A DNA stretch of 64,000 nt from Flavobacterium paronense. Lineage in GTDB: Bacteria > Bacteroidota > Bacteroidia > Flavobacteriales > Flavobacteriaceae. Positions 26,266-35,435 of this stretch are shown here, piece after piece. A program made the position numbers and the translations under genes. Location of the stretch: positions 1,054,001 through 1,118,000 of the forward strand of contig NZ_JAUFQN010000019.1 in the NCBI RefSeq assembly GCF_030409795.1. Reading direction: 5' to 3'. Within the stretch, counting starts at the first letter, position 1; each line of letters starts with the position of its first letter. The notes below the pieces were generated by a model. It did no database searches, was not told the origin of the DNA, and saw only the letters and a list, made by a program, of their open reading frames with translations.

Positions 26266-27100
26266 ATTTTGATGGTTTTTTTCTAAGCTCGGCACTATCA
26301 GTTAAGTGTTTAACATCAATTTTTACAGGTTCGCCATATAACTCTATTTCACTATTTCCCGAGGCATTTATAGTTGCTATATTACTAATGTTGATGCTGG
26401 TTTTTGCATAACCACTTGTTTCTACCAATGCATTTTTCGCGGTTAATTTTTTACCAGTGAAATCCGTGTTGTTATCTAAACGGAGTTTTAAATCTAAAAT
26501 ATCACCTTCAACATCGGCGGATGATTTTTGATACATATCGAATTTCATTTCTCCACTAGAAATTAATGCTTTTACATAAGCACTTTTGCTTACGTCAACG
26601 GCTGTTTTTTCAGATTTTAAATTGAGTTCCACTTTTGATTTATCGTTAGCCATCAAAGTGAAGTTCTTGGTTTTAGCATTCAAAAACAATTTAGAATAGT
26701 CATAGCTTTTAAAGGTAACATTATCTAAAGCAACATCCGATAAAGCAGTGACATTGGTTTCATCTTTGGCAATGAGCATATTAAATTTATCGGTGTAGGT
26801 TACACGAACACTTAGTTTTTTGTAACTCGAAATGTCTCTAGAAGTTGAAATGCGGAGGTTTTTACCAGTCAATTTATATTCGACAAATTCTATCAGATTG
26901 TCATCGGCTTCTATTTCGATTCCGGATTCATTTCCTTTAATCAAAAATATTTCTAAGTTGTCTTCCACTTCAAGCGACTCAAAGTCGTTAACTTGTTTTT
27001 GTTCCAATTTAACAATTTTGGAACCTTTTACTTTTTCTTTCTTTTGTGCAAATGTCAGAACAGTAAGAAGAAGGAAGATTAGTGTAATTATTTTTCTCAT
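26264..27100 (-). CDS. Exported GIN-domain (DUF2807-like) protein
   Basis: A 278-residue protein with a signal peptide (IITLIFLLLTVLTFAQ). A right-handed beta-helix-like GIN domain follows (NDFESLEVEDNLEIFLIKGN, then EIEADDNLIEFVEYKLTGKN). The repeated short strands with alternating Ser, Asn and Asp fit the domain, which occurs in Bacteroidota surface proteins of unknown role. It lies 114 bases after a second GIN-domain gene, with a hairpin terminator between them, so it may have its own transcript. Confidence 0.8.
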   Translation of the reverse strand: MRKIITLIFLLLTVLTFAQKKEKVKGSKIVKLEQKQVNDFESLEVEDNLEIFLIKGNESGIEIEADDNLIEFVEYKLTGKNLRISTSRDISSYKKLSVRVTYTDKFNMLIAKDETNVTALSDVALDNVTFKSYDYSKLFLNAKTKNFTLMANDKSKVELNLKSEKTAVDVSKSAYVKALISSGEMKFDMYQKSSADVEGDILDLKLRLDNNTDFTGKKLTAKNALVETSGYAKTSINISNIATINASGNSEIELYGEPVKIDVKHLTDSAELRKKPSK

Positions 27101-27176
27101 GGATTTACAATCATTGTTTTTACCTCATACAATTCGTCTCGTTTTCTGAACGAGTCTCAAGTGTCAAAAATAGAAA

Positions 27177-27209
27177 AAAAAACATCCCAATTTTCATTGC
27201 GATGTTTTA
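27177..27209 (-). terminator. Terminator of the GIN-domain lipoprotein gene
   Basis: On the minus strand ATAAAACATCGC pairs with GATGTTTTTTTT across an AT-rich loop, ending in a long T run. It directly follows the stop at 27215. Confidence 0.7.
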
Positions 27210-27214
27210 TTAAC

Positions 27215-27958
27215 TTATTCTTTGGAAACACTTCCGCCGGAACTTTCTTCTTTGCTAACTGTTTTGGGAGAACTGTCATAATCGATAGAGCTTCCGCTTG
27301 ATGCTTTTGCATTTAAACTTACTAAAGGATGTACATCGGTCGAGCTTCCGCTTGTTGATTCGGACACCACTTCATTTACTAGTAATTCTTTAGCATCAAT
27401 AGTGCTTCCGCTTGAAGAATGCGTGTTTAATCGAAGTGCTTTTCCGATTACATTCAATGTGCTTCCGCTGGTACTTTCACATTTTATAGCATCATATTCT
27501 AAGTTTAAATTTGTTTCGCTACCACTACTGGTTTTTACATCAATGTCAGTTCCGCTGAACGTATTTTTTGTTTTAACAGAGGAACCGCTAGTGGTTTCAA
27601 TCGCGGTTAATGAAGGCAATTTAACGTAAACGTTTTTTGCAGTAGCTTCATCAATATTTTCATCAGAAGAGATAAAAAGCGTACCGTTTTCAACTTTGGT
27701 AGTGATGTGTTCCTGCAGATTCTGATCGGCTTCTACTTCTACAAAATAGGTATCCGCTTGTTCTAATGTTACATTCATACCTCTACTTATTTCTACTTTT
27801 GTAAAGTTACCTTCAACGTTGCGTTTTTCGGTTTTTACATTTCCATTACCATCAATGCCATCACCGAAATGAATATCTCTTACATGACAGGAGCTAAACA
27901 ATGTTGCTGCAATAGTTGCTGCAATTATTTTGGTGCAAAATACTACGAACTTTACCAT
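27215..27958 (-). CDS. GIN-domain lipoprotein with TSGSS repeats
   Basis: A 247-residue lipoprotein: the signal ends TLFSSCHVRD with a lipidated Cys. The GIN domain starts EGNFTKVEISRGMNVTLEQA. Its second half is built from repeated TSGSS/SSGST steps (TTSGSSVKTKN, KTSSGSETNL, ESTSGSTLNV, HSSSGSTIDA, ESTSGSSTDV, KASSGSSIDY), each about 18-22 residues long, as one turn of a beta helix. It is encoded 2 bases after the PspC gene and is part of the PadR-PspC-GIN unit. Confidence 0.85.
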   Translation of the reverse strand: MVKFVVFCTKIIAATIAATLFSSCHVRDIHFGDGIDGNGNVKTEKRNVEGNFTKVEISRGMNVTLEQADTYFVEVEADQNLQEHITTKVENGTLFISSDENIDEATAKNVYVKLPSLTAIETTSGSSVKTKNTFSGTDIDVKTSSGSETNLNLEYDAIKCESTSGSTLNVIGKALRLNTHSSSGSTIDAKELLVNEVVSESTSGSSTDVHPLVSLNAKASSGSSIDYDSSPKTVSKEESSGGSVSKE

Positions 27959-27960
27959 GA

Positions 27961-29706
27961 TTAGTTAGATTTAATTATTACTCCGTTTTCGCCAACAGTA
28001 AGTTTCCCAGATTTTGATTTTCCAGCTTTTGTTTCTGTGACTATTTTACCATTTACTTTTACAGTTACCACATCGGTGCTGTCATTTTCATTTGTGATAT
28101 TCACTTCCTCTCCATCAACATCTCCATATTCATTTTCATCCACCGGACAGTTTAAGCATTTTACCTGAGATTCGTCCACTTTGTATATGTAATCTTTTGA
28201 ACTATAGTGCAGATTGAAAAAGTCGTTATTTGTTCTATCATAGTCCTTAAAAATCTCGTCTGTTTTGAACAAGGTTCCTTTTGGTAAATAAAGGAACAAT
28301 TCTACTTTTTGATCTCTGAATTTATTGGCAACAGCTGTAAGTAAATAATTATCTAAAATTAATTGATTTCCTTCAATTTTATAACTGTATTTAATTTTTT
28401 CTGCACGATTTCTTGCTTGAACGGCTGATTTTCCAACTGCTAGTCTTTCAACTTGAATGTATGGTAATGCTTCTTCCGTTTTCATAATTTCAATAGTCAC
28501 ATTGTTAGAATATATTATTTCGTTGTTATTCTCATCTTGAGTTAATCTGAAATCGGTATGATGAAAACTATCTTTTGAATAAAAATCATTGTTTTTAAAT
28601 TTAACAAACAAGGTGTCAGTTGGTAACATATTGATAGCTTCTTTTTTAACAGTTTTACCATCGTATGCGATTTGAGTAGCTTCGTTTATTCCCAATGAAA
28701 TTAGTACACCAACAGCAATTACCCATATACCCAACAAGCTGTATTTAGCAATGTTTCCAATCGATTTTAAGTTGGTTACTAATAGTTTTAAACCAAGTAG
28801 CAAGAAAAAGAACATTGGTATTCCAAATGCTAAAAGGAATAGTATACCCTGAGCCCAAATAGGTGTTTCTAAGCCAATTGGTGTGCTAATATGATTTAGA
28901 ATATAATTATCCGGCATAGATGATGAGAACATCAATACAATTGAAGCAATAAAGATTCCGAGTAAAGAAAGAGATGAAAAAACTACAATGATGGCTCCTA
29001 ATATTTTCGCAAATACTTTGAAAATATTCATAAAAATTTCTCCAACACCATCAGCTACTTTAGTAGCATTGGCTTTGACTTCGTTTCCCATTTTGTCATA
29101 ATCAGCATTTTTAAACTTGTTAGAAACGCTGTCAAATTCTTCTCTTACTTTTTTTTCGATATTAGAAATGGTAACAGGTTCACCAGTCATTTCTAGTTTT
29201 TCAGAGGTGGTTACTGCTTTTGGCATTGCTATCCAAAGAATGATATAGGCAATAAATCCGGTTCCGAATCCGAAGAATAATATCAGGAATAAGATTTTTA
29301 ACCAAACGGCATCAATTCCGAAATAGTGTCCAAGACCTGTACAAACACCGGCAATTGTTCCCCTGTCTTTATCACGATACAGTTTTCTGGATTTTGTATA
29401 TGGATAAAATGGTTCAGCAGCGGCTTTATCGTCTGAATCGTCGTCAAGTCGGTAATCTTCTGGTTGTCCCATAACTGTAATTACTTCATCAACATCTTTA
29501 TTATTGATTACGTGTTTGTCGCTTTTTTGTCTTTCAGTAAGCAACTCAGCAACCCGCATTTCAATGTCTTTCATGATTTCATCTTTTCCAGAAGAATTAG
29601 AAAGAGAACGTTTAATAGCCTCGAAGTATCGGGTTAATTTTTGGTATGCATCTTCATCTATGTGAAAAATTAAACCACCTATATTAATATTTACTGTTTT
29701 GTTCAT
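27961..29706 (-). CDS. PspC-domain membrane protein
   Basis: A 581-residue protein. A cytosolic N-terminal region of about 100 residues ends in a PspC domain (RGTIAGVCTGLGHYFGID and then a membrane segment ILFLILFFGFGTGFIAYIIL). Three or four more membrane segments lie between about 230 and 350, followed by a large beta-rich C-terminal region containing SQVKCLNCPVDENEYG. PspC proteins belong to envelope stress responses. The start overlaps the PadR gene by 4 bp, so regulator and target are translationally coupled. Confidence 0.85.
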   Translation of the reverse strand: MNKTVNINIGGLIFHIDEDAYQKLTRYFEAIKRSLSNSSGKDEIMKDIEMRVAELLTERQKSDKHVINNKDVDEVITVMGQPEDYRLDDDSDDKAAAEPFYPYTKSRKLYRDKDRGTIAGVCTGLGHYFGIDAVWLKILFLILFFGFGTGFIAYIILWIAMPKAVTTSEKLEMTGEPVTISNIEKKVREEFDSVSNKFKNADYDKMGNEVKANATKVADGVGEIFMNIFKVFAKILGAIIVVFSSLSLLGIFIASIVLMFSSSMPDNYILNHISTPIGLETPIWAQGILFLLAFGIPMFFFLLLGLKLLVTNLKSIGNIAKYSLLGIWVIAVGVLISLGINEATQIAYDGKTVKKEAINMLPTDTLFVKFKNNDFYSKDSFHHTDFRLTQDENNNEIIYSNNVTIEIMKTEEALPYIQVERLAVGKSAVQARNRAEKIKYSYKIEGNQLILDNYLLTAVANKFRDQKVELFLYLPKGTLFKTDEIFKDYDRTNNDFFNLHYSSKDYIYKVDESQVKCLNCPVDENEYGDVDGEEVNITNENDSTDVVTVKVNGKIVTETKAGKSKSGKLTVGENGVIIKSN

Positions 29707-30044
29707 GACTTTTTTGATTTGTTAGTTGTGATGATGTTTACGGCATCAGACAATTCGGTCCAAGTACCATTTAATTCAGTTAAAAATGTTTTTCCTATTT
29801 CTGTCAAACCGTAATATTTTCTTGGTGGTCCAGAAGTTGATTCTTCCCAACGGTAGTTGAGTAAACCGTCATTTTTTAGTCTTGTCAATAGCGGATAAAC
29901 GGTTCCCTCTACCACAAGCAATTTAGCGCTTTTTAAAGTGTCTAATATTTCAGAAGTGTATGCTTCTTTGTCTCTTAAGACGCACAAGATACAAAATTCT
30001 AAAACACCTTTACGCATCTGAGCTTTTGTGTTTTCAATATTCAT
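29703..30044 (-). CDS. PadR-family transcriptional regulator
   Basis: A 113-residue winged-helix protein: RKGVLEFCILCVLRDKEAYT, EILDTLKSAKLLVVEGTVYP, LLTRLKNDGLLNYRWEES and the wing SGPPRKYYGLTEIGK. This is the standard PadR arrangement with a short C-terminal helix for dimerisation. It is the first gene of a unit with the PspC and GIN-domain genes and overlaps the PspC start by 4 bp. It probably represses its own unit; the effector is unknown. Confidence 0.9.
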   Translation of the reverse strand: MNIENTKAQMRKGVLEFCILCVLRDKEAYTSEILDTLKSAKLLVVEGTVYPLLTRLKNDGLLNYRWEESTSGPPRKYYGLTEIGKTFLTELNGTWTELSDAVNIITTNKSKKS

Positions 30045-30185
30045 AATACATGATTTAATTTTTTCTGATTACTAATTCGTTTTTTGATTTTTGATTGAAA
30101 CTAATGATTGATTTTTGATTTTTTCCGCTACGTTCCAAACAATTCGGCTGCGCCTCGGGTGATGATTGATTTTGATTGATGATTT

Positions 30186-30641
30186 TTATTTAAAAAACGG
30201 AATACTTAAAGGATATTTATATTCTTCTCCGTTTGACGCTTTAACTGCAGCATGAATGATTAGTACAAATTCTGCAACTTTCATAAATATAAATAGGAGC
30301 ACGGCAACAATTCCGATTATTATGGCTCCAGTTAGGTTATGAATTTTTAAATGATTAATAATAAAATCGTGATCATGAAAACAAGCATCCAAAGGAATAT
30401 TTTGAAAAACGGTATATATAAGTATTGGTATTGCTATTAAACATAACACAACACTGTATAAAAAAATGCTCAATTGAAAGTTCAACACTTGTTTTCCGTT
30501 ATAATCAATAAATTCTGATTCTCCTTTTTTTGAACTCCAGATGACAATTGGAAAAATATAATTCCCAAAAGGAATAAGATATTGAGTCAAAGTGCTAAGG
30601 TGTAAAACTGTAGCGATGTTTTTGTCATTGGTTGTTGTCAT
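30186..30641 (-). CDS. DUF4870-domain membrane protein
   Basis: A 151-residue protein with three hydrophobic segments (IPFGNYIFPIVIW, FLYSVVLCLIAIPILIYTVF, AIIIGIVAVLLFIFMKVAEF) and the family pattern ATVLHLSTLTQYLIPFGNYI, then NGKQVLNFQLS. Function is unknown. It lies upstream of the PadR gene on the same strand with a 141-base gap that has low-complexity ATTGATTTTTGATT repeats. It has its own promoter at 30713-30744. The same domain is fused to an HTH at 7584-8150. Confidence 0.85.
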   Translation of the reverse strand: MTTTNDKNIATVLHLSTLTQYLIPFGNYIFPIVIWSSKKGESEFIDYNGKQVLNFQLSIFLYSVVLCLIAIPILIYTVFQNIPLDACFHDHDFIINHLKIHNLTGAIIIGIVAVLLFIFMKVAEFVLIIHAAVKASNGEEYKYPLSIPFFK

Positions 30642-30712
30642 GATTTTGTTTTTTAGTTGATGATTGAAACTTTTTTTATTTAATACTATAGATAGACCAT
30701 TAATTTCTTATA

Positions 30713-30744
30713 CAAAGATACAATCAAAAAAAGATACTATGCAA
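30713..30744 (-). promoter_or_regulatory. Promoter of the DUF4870 gene
   Basis: On the minus strand a TTG at 30744-30742, a 21-bp spacer and TATCTTTG at 30720-30713 match the Bacteroidota consensus. A second TATCTTTT lies in the spacer. The leader would be about 65 bases. Confidence 0.65.
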
Positions 30745-30837
30745 TACAAAGTACTAATATTTAACAAAAAATTAACATTTAATTAAAAGGGATAATCAAT
30801 CAATTTTATTGTATTTTTACAGTAAAATCAAGTGCTT

Positions 30838-31290
30838 ATGGAATTCTCACCTTCAAAATTGAATACCTTTTTATTTTTTAAATTACCATCTGCTTTTTGG
30901 AGTGGAGTGCGAGTAAACTCTATTTCAAAAGAGAAATGTGTTGTAACAGTCAAACACAGATGGTTTAATCAAAATCCTTTTAAGTCAATGTATTTTGCTG
31001 TACAAGCTATGGCTGCGGAACTAACAACTGGTGCATTGGTAATGATGCAAATCAAAAATAGCGGTAAAAAAATCTCGATGTTAGTTGCCAACAACAATGG
31101 TAACTTTACTAAAAAAGCAACTGGGCGAATAACATTCACTTGTAATGATGGGCATTTAATTGAAGAAGCAATACAAAAAGCGATTACTTCTGGTGAAGGG
31201 CAAACAATTTGGATGAAATCTATCGGACAAAATGAAAAAGGAGAGCAAGTTTCAGAAATGAACTTTGAGTGGAGTATTAAATTAAAGTAG
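30838..31290 (+). CDS. DUF4442 hotdog-fold protein (thioesterase-like)
   Basis: From the ATG at 30838 (MEFSPSKLNTFLFFKLPSAF) the product has 150 residues. The DUF4442 pattern includes KHRWFNQNPFKSMYFAVQA, followed by MAAELTTGALVM, which corresponds to the hotdog central helix of acyl-CoA thioesterases, then a curved sheet. A GTG two codons upstream would add two residues. Acyl-CoA or fatty-acid binding is inferred from the family. It is monocistronic. Confidence 0.8.
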   Translation: MEFSPSKLNTFLFFKLPSAFWSGVRVNSISKEKCVVTVKHRWFNQNPFKSMYFAVQAMAAELTTGALVMMQIKNSGKKISMLVANNNGNFTKKATGRITFTCNDGHLIEEAIQKAITSGEGQTIWMKSIGQNEKGEQVSEMNFEWSIKLK

Positions 31291-31343
31291 TAAACAAAAG
31301 TTAAACACATAACAATTAGGTTTTATTTATCAGATGTTGATTG

Positions 31344-31351
31344 TAACTTTG
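31344..31351 (+). promoter_or_regulatory. -7 element of the TIGR01777 epimerase gene
   Basis: TAACTTTG matches TAnnTTTG, 16 bases before the ATG at 31368. No TTG at the ideal distance. Confidence 0.5.
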
Positions 31352-31367
31352 ATAAAAATATTTAAAG

Positions 31368-32273
31368 ATGAAGATTTTAATTACAGGGGCAACTGGTTTG
31401 ATAGGAAATGAGTTGGTAAAACAGTTGTTAGCTAAAAATCATTCAGTGCATTATCTGACCACTTCAAAGTCAAAAGTGGTTAACAAACCAAACTATAAAG
31501 GTTTTTATTGGAATCCTCAGCAAACCAAAATAGATGAAAGTTGTATTTATGAAGTTGATGTTATTGTTCATTTAGCCGGAGCTAATATTGCAAAACGTTG
31601 GACAAATGCATACAAACAAGAAATTATAGAAAGCAGAACTTTATCGAGTGAATTGCTTTATAATTTAGTTCGGAAACACCCAAACCAAGTAAAACAATTT
31701 ATTTCAGCTTCCGGAACTGCAATTTATCCTGAAAGTTTTGCTACCGTTTATGATGAAACTACGACAGAGACAGAAGATAGCTTTCTTTCTAATGTGGTCA
31801 AAAAATGGGAGGAAAGTGCTAATCGGTTTCAGGTTTTAGGTCTAAAAGTTTGTAAAATAAGAACAGGGATTGTCCTTTCTAATGTTGGTGGTGCTTTGCC
31901 GGAAATGGTGAAACCTATAAAAATGGGTTTTGGTGCTGCAATGGGAAATGGCAAACAAATCCAATCGTGGATACATATCAATGATTTGGTCGCGATGTAT
32001 TGTTTTGCTATAGAAAATCAACTGGAAGGTGTATACAATGCTGTAGCTCCAAATCCGATAAGCAATCAAGAGTTAACCACTGTTATTGCAAAGACACTAA
32101 AAAAGCCACTTTTTCTTCCTAATATTCCACACTTTGTAATGAAGCTTATACTTGGTGAAATGAGTTACCTGCTTTTTTCCAGTAAAAATCTATCTGCTCA
32201 AAAAATTATAAATAACGGTTTTCAATTTAAGTTTCCCAAGATAAAGGAAGCTCTTGCTAATTTATATTCATAA
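31368..32273 (+). CDS. TIGR01777-family NAD-dependent epimerase/dehydratase-like protein
   Basis: A 301-residue extended SDR protein. The cofactor-binding ITGATGLIGNELV is at the N-terminus. The family marks are VDVIVHLAGANIAKRWTNAY, then IIESRTLSSELL, SASGTAIYP, and WIHINDLVAMYCFAIENQ. The exact reaction of this YfcH-type family is not established. Its Ser/Tyr catalytic positions lie in the FISASGTAIYPES stretch. Own promoter and terminator, so probably monocistronic. Confidence 0.88.
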   Translation: MKILITGATGLIGNELVKQLLAKNHSVHYLTTSKSKVVNKPNYKGFYWNPQQTKIDESCIYEVDVIVHLAGANIAKRWTNAYKQEIIESRTLSSELLYNLVRKHPNQVKQFISASGTAIYPESFATVYDETTTETEDSFLSNVVKKWEESANRFQVLGLKVCKIRTGIVLSNVGGALPEMVKPIKMGFGAAMGNGKQIQSWIHINDLVAMYCFAIENQLEGVYNAVAPNPISNQELTTVIAKTLKKPLFLPNIPHFVMKLILGEMSYLLFSSKNLSAQKIINNGFQFKFPKIKEALANLYS

Positions 32274-32308
32274 AAAAAGTGCTGTTGTTTAACAGCACTT
32301 TTTTTTAC
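32272..32308 (+). terminator. Terminator of the TIGR01777 gene
   Basis: AAAAAAAGTGCTGTT pairs with AACAGCACTTTTTTT around a short loop immediately after the stop codon. Confidence 0.88.
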
Positions 32309-32497
32309 TATAAAGATTGTTGAATTAATAATTTTTTACAGCGATATGCTAACCTAAATTGAATGTTTTTTATTATTGAAGAACAAATTTAACTTAAACG
32401 AAATCGTAATAGTCTTAAAATTTTATTAAAATTTTATTAAAATTTAGTATTTATTTTTTCTTTCAAAACGTTGAATAAAACAAAATTAAATGACAAT

Positions 32498-32529
32498 TTG
32501 ACATTTTCAAAGAATTGGCAGTACTTTTG
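32498..32529 (+). promoter_or_regulatory. Promoter of grpE-dnaJ
   Basis: A TTG at 32498-32500, a 21-bp spacer and TACTTTTG at 32522-32529. It overlaps the longer open frame from 32515, so translation more likely starts at 32548. No CIRCE-like inverted repeat was seen. Confidence 0.7.
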
Positions 32530-32547
32530 CCAAACGAAAATCATCAA

Positions 32548-33123
32548 ATGAATATAAAAAATATTTTTAAAAATAAAAACTCGATGAATACTGAGAATAC
32601 AGAAAAAGAAACAGTTATTGATGAAAATGCATCAGAAAATAGTGTAAATGAAATTGAATCTGCAACTCAATTAACCGTTGAAGAAAAGCTCCAGGAAGAT
32701 TTAGCTAATGAAAAAGATAAATTTCTACGTCTTTTTGCTGAATTTGAAAATTTCAAAAGAAGAACTGCCAAAGAAAGAATAGACTTGTTTAGAACTGCCA
32801 ATCAAGACGTCTTACAAGCCTTGTTGCCAGTATTAGATGATTTTGACAGAGCAATGGTTGAAATTTCTAAATCAGACGATGCTGTTTTATTGAAAGGTGT
32901 AGAATTGATTCATGAAAAATTGAAAAGTACATTAGTTTCAAAAGGATTAGAGATAGTAGAAGTAAGAGTTGGAGATGCTTTTAATGCTGATTTTGCAGAA
33001 GCGATTACCCAAATTCCTGCACCAACATCCGATTTGAAAGGTAAAATCGTAGATGTGATTGAAAAAGGATATAAACTGGGTGACAAAATAATCCGTTTTC
33101 CAAAAGTGGTAATAGGACAATAA
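32548..33123 (+). CDS. grpE: Nucleotide exchange factor GrpE
   Basis: The DnaK nucleotide exchange factor, 191 residues from 32548 (MNIKNIFKNKNSMNT). It has an acidic, disordered N-terminus, a long helix (EEKLQEDLANEKDKFLRLFA), the GrpE signature FENFKRRTAKER, and a C-terminal beta domain with FNADFAEAITQIPAP. The start at 32548 is preferred because a promoter -7 box lies at 32522-32529; a start at 32584 is also possible. It is followed by dnaJ after 27 bases. Confidence 0.92.
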   Translation: MNIKNIFKNKNSMNTENTEKETVIDENASENSVNEIESATQLTVEEKLQEDLANEKDKFLRLFAEFENFKRRTAKERIDLFRTANQDVLQALLPVLDDFDRAMVEISKSDDAVLLKGVELIHEKLKSTLVSKGLEIVEVRVGDAFNADFAEAITQIPAPTSDLKGKIVDVIEKGYKLGDKIIRFPKVVIGQ

Positions 33124-33150
33124 GTTAAGTCTAAATTTTAGAAAAATAAC

Positions 33151-34275
33151 ATGAGCAAAAAAGATTTTTACGAAATATTAGGCGTGTCAAAAAACGCTTC
33201 TCCTGAAGAAATAAAAAAAGCATACCGTAAGAAAGCGATTGAATTTCATCCTGATAAAAATCCGGGAAACAAAGAAGCTGAAGAAAACTTCAAAACAGCT
33301 GCCGAAGCCTATGAGGTGTTAAGCGACGCTGATAAAAAAGCAAAATACGATCAATATGGTCATGCAGCTTTTGATGGTGGTGGTGGTTATGGTGGCGGAC
33401 ATCATATGAACATGGATGATATTTTCAGTCAATTTGGAGATATTTTTGGTGGTGCTTTTGGCGGCGGTGGTTTTGGTGGTTTTGGAGGAAATTCGGGCGG
33501 TCAACGCAGAGTCAAAGGAAGCAATCTTCGTATCAAAGTAAAATTGACTTTAGAAGAAATTGCCAATGGCGTTGAGAAAAAAGTTAAAGTAAAACGAAAA
33601 GTTCAGGCTACTGGTGTAAAATATAAAACCTGTTCTACCTGTAATGGGCAAGGACAAGTACTTCGTGTTACAAATACCATTTTAGGCAGAATGCAGTCAG
33701 CTACGACCTGTCATGTTTGTGGAGGTTCAGGACAAACTATTGAAAGTAAACCCAATAATGCAGATGCACACGGAATGATATTAGAGGATGAAACGGTTTC
33801 AATTAAAATTCCAGCCGGAGTTGTTGACGGAATGCAATTAAAGGTTTCAGGTAAAGGAAATGATGCACCTGGAAATGGAATCCCAGGAGATTTAATTGTT
33901 GCTATTGAAGAGCTCGAACATGAATTTTTAAAGCGTGAAGGCGAAAATCTTCACCACGATTTATACATTAGCTTTGCCGAAGCTGCCCTTGGTGTATCCA
34001 AAGACATTGAAGCTGTTAATGGCAAAGTAAGAATTAAACTAGAAAATGGTATTCAATCCGGAAAAATTCTAAGACTAAAAGGCAAAGGAATTCCAAGCTT
34101 GAATAGTTATGGTAATGGAGATTTATTAGTCCACATTAACGTATGGACTCCAAAAAATTTAAGTAAAGAGCAACGGGAATTTTTTGAAAAATCTTTAAAC
34201 GATGAAAACTTTATTCCGCATCCGGAAAAAGGGGATAAATCTTTTTTTGAAAAAGTAAAGGATATGTTTTCATAG
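33151..34275 (+). CDS. dnaJ: Molecular chaperone DnaJ
   Basis: A 374-residue Hsp40 co-chaperone. The J domain has [11 protein letters not shown] with the HPD loop near residues 30-36. It is followed by a G/F-rich stretch (75-125), a cysteine region and the two C-terminal beta domains. The cysteine region has only two CxxCxGxG units (CSTCNGQG and CHVCGGSG) instead of four, so it would hold one zinc at most; this reduced form is usual in Bacteroidota DnaJ from what I recall. It is transcribed with grpE and stimulates DnaK ATPase. Confidence 0.94.
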   Translation: MSKKDFYEILGVSKNASPEEIKKAYRKKAIEFHPDKNPGNKEAEENFKTAAEAYEVLSDADKKAKYDQYGHAAFDGGGGYGGGHHMNMDDIFSQFGDIFGGAFGGGGFGGFGGNSGGQRRVKGSNLRIKVKLTLEEIANGVEKKVKVKRKVQATGVKYKTCSTCNGQGQVLRVTNTILGRMQSATTCHVCGGSGQTIESKPNNADAHGMILEDETVSIKIPAGVVDGMQLKVSGKGNDAPGNGIPGDLIVAIEELEHEFLKREGENLHHDLYISFAEAALGVSKDIEAVNGKVRIKLENGIQSGKILRLKGKGIPSLNSYGNGDLLVHINVWTPKNLSKEQREFFEKSLNDENFIPHPEKGDKSFFEKVKDMFS

Positions 34276-34344
34276 TTAAAAAAATATTTTTACATTTGGA
34301 TGTTACTTGGAAACAGGTAACTTCTTTTTCATAGCAATTTTTCC

Positions 34345-34378
34345 CATCCTTTTGTAAAAATTAGGGTGGGTTTTTTGT
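34345..34378 (+). terminator. Probable terminator of grpE-dnaJ
   Basis: CCCATCCT and AGGGTGGG form an 8-bp stem with one mismatch around a 13-base loop, followed by T6. It lies 70 bases after the dnaJ stop. Confidence 0.6.
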
Positions 34379-34437
34379 AACAAATCCTACCACAGTATTA
34401 CTTATTGAGTACTTTTACAAAAAACAAATATTAAAGT

Positions 34438-35358
34438 ATGAGCAATATACTTGAAGTAAACAAAGTAGTTAAGCAATATGGAGATTACACTGCGCTTAAC
34501 GAAGTTTCTTTAACCGTTCCAAAAGGCAGCATTTACGGACTTCTCGGTCCAAATGGCGCCGGGAAAACTTCCCTAATTAGAATTATCAATCAAATTACAT
34601 TGCCCGATAGTGGTGAAATACTTTTAGATGGTGAAATACTAAAACCTGAACACGTTGCCTTAATTGGTTATATGCCCGAAGAAAGAGGTTTGTATAAAAC
34701 TATGAAAGTTGGCGAGCAGTGTTTGTATTTAGCGCAACTTAAAGGATTGTCGAAGCAAGAAGCAAAACAACAATTGGATTATTGGTTTGATCGTTTGGAA
34801 ATCCAAGGTTGGTGGAATAAAAAAATTCAGGAACTTTCTAAAGGAATGGCACAAAAAATCCAGTTTGTAGTTACTGTTTTGCATAAGCCAAAATTACTTA
34901 TTCTTGATGAGCCATTTTCAGGTTTTGATCCTGTAAATGCCAATTTGATTAAAGATGAAATTATTGAGTTGAATAGGCAGGGAACTTCAGTAATTTTTTC
35001 AACACACCGAATGGAAAGCGTAGAAGAAATGTGCGAATACATTGCCTTAATTCATAAATCGAATAAACTTATTGAAGGTAAACTTACTGATGTCAAAAAG
35101 CAATTCAGAACTAATAGTTATGAAGTGGGGATTTTAAGTGATAACATCGAAGGATTGATGTATGATTTATCACAAAAGTTTACCTTGTCTCAAACGGATT
35201 TCAAATCTTTAAACGACGAATTAAAATTAGAAATTAACCTCGGAACTGCCACGCCAAATGAGTTATTAAATACTTTAGTTCAAAGAGGTCAAGTAACTCA
35301 TTTTGTTGAAAAAATCCCAAGTATGAATGATATTTTTATCCAAACTGTAACCAAATAG
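34438..35358 (+). CDS. ABC transporter ATP-binding protein (NatA-like)
   Basis: A 306-residue ATPase: Walker A GPNGAGKTS near residue 38, Q-loop INQITLPDSG, signature LSKGMAQK near 136, Walker B LLILDEPFSGFDP near 156 and H-loop STHRMES. A C-terminal extension of about 85 residues is typical of the NatA and CcmA-type subgroup. With the permease encoded 77 bases downstream it should form a two-gene exporter, for sodium, a drug or a lipid; the substrate is unknown. Confidence 0.9.
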   Translation: MSNILEVNKVVKQYGDYTALNEVSLTVPKGSIYGLLGPNGAGKTSLIRIINQITLPDSGEILLDGEILKPEHVALIGYMPEERGLYKTMKVGEQCLYLAQLKGLSKQEAKQQLDYWFDRLEIQGWWNKKIQELSKGMAQKIQFVVTVLHKPKLLILDEPFSGFDPVNANLIKDEIIELNRQGTSVIFSTHRMESVEEMCEYIALIHKSNKLIEGKLTDVKKQFRTNSYEVGILSDNIEGLMYDLSQKFTLSQTDFKSLNDELKLEINLGTATPNELLNTLVQRGQVTHFVEKIPSMNDIFIQTVTK

Positions 35359-35365
35359 ATTTTTT

Positions 35366-35412
35366 GATTGTTGGATTTTTAGATAATTTGAATGTCTTAA
35401 AATCCAACAATC
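35366..35412. repeat. 14-bp inverted repeat between ABC ATPase and permease genes
   Basis: GATTGTTGGATTTT (35366-35379) and AAAATCCAACAATC (35399-35412) are perfect complements with a 19-base loop. AATCTAA-type short units follow. It could tune read-through between the genes; no T run follows. Confidence 0.75.
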
Positions 35413-35435
35413 TAAAAGTCCAATAATCTAAAAAA

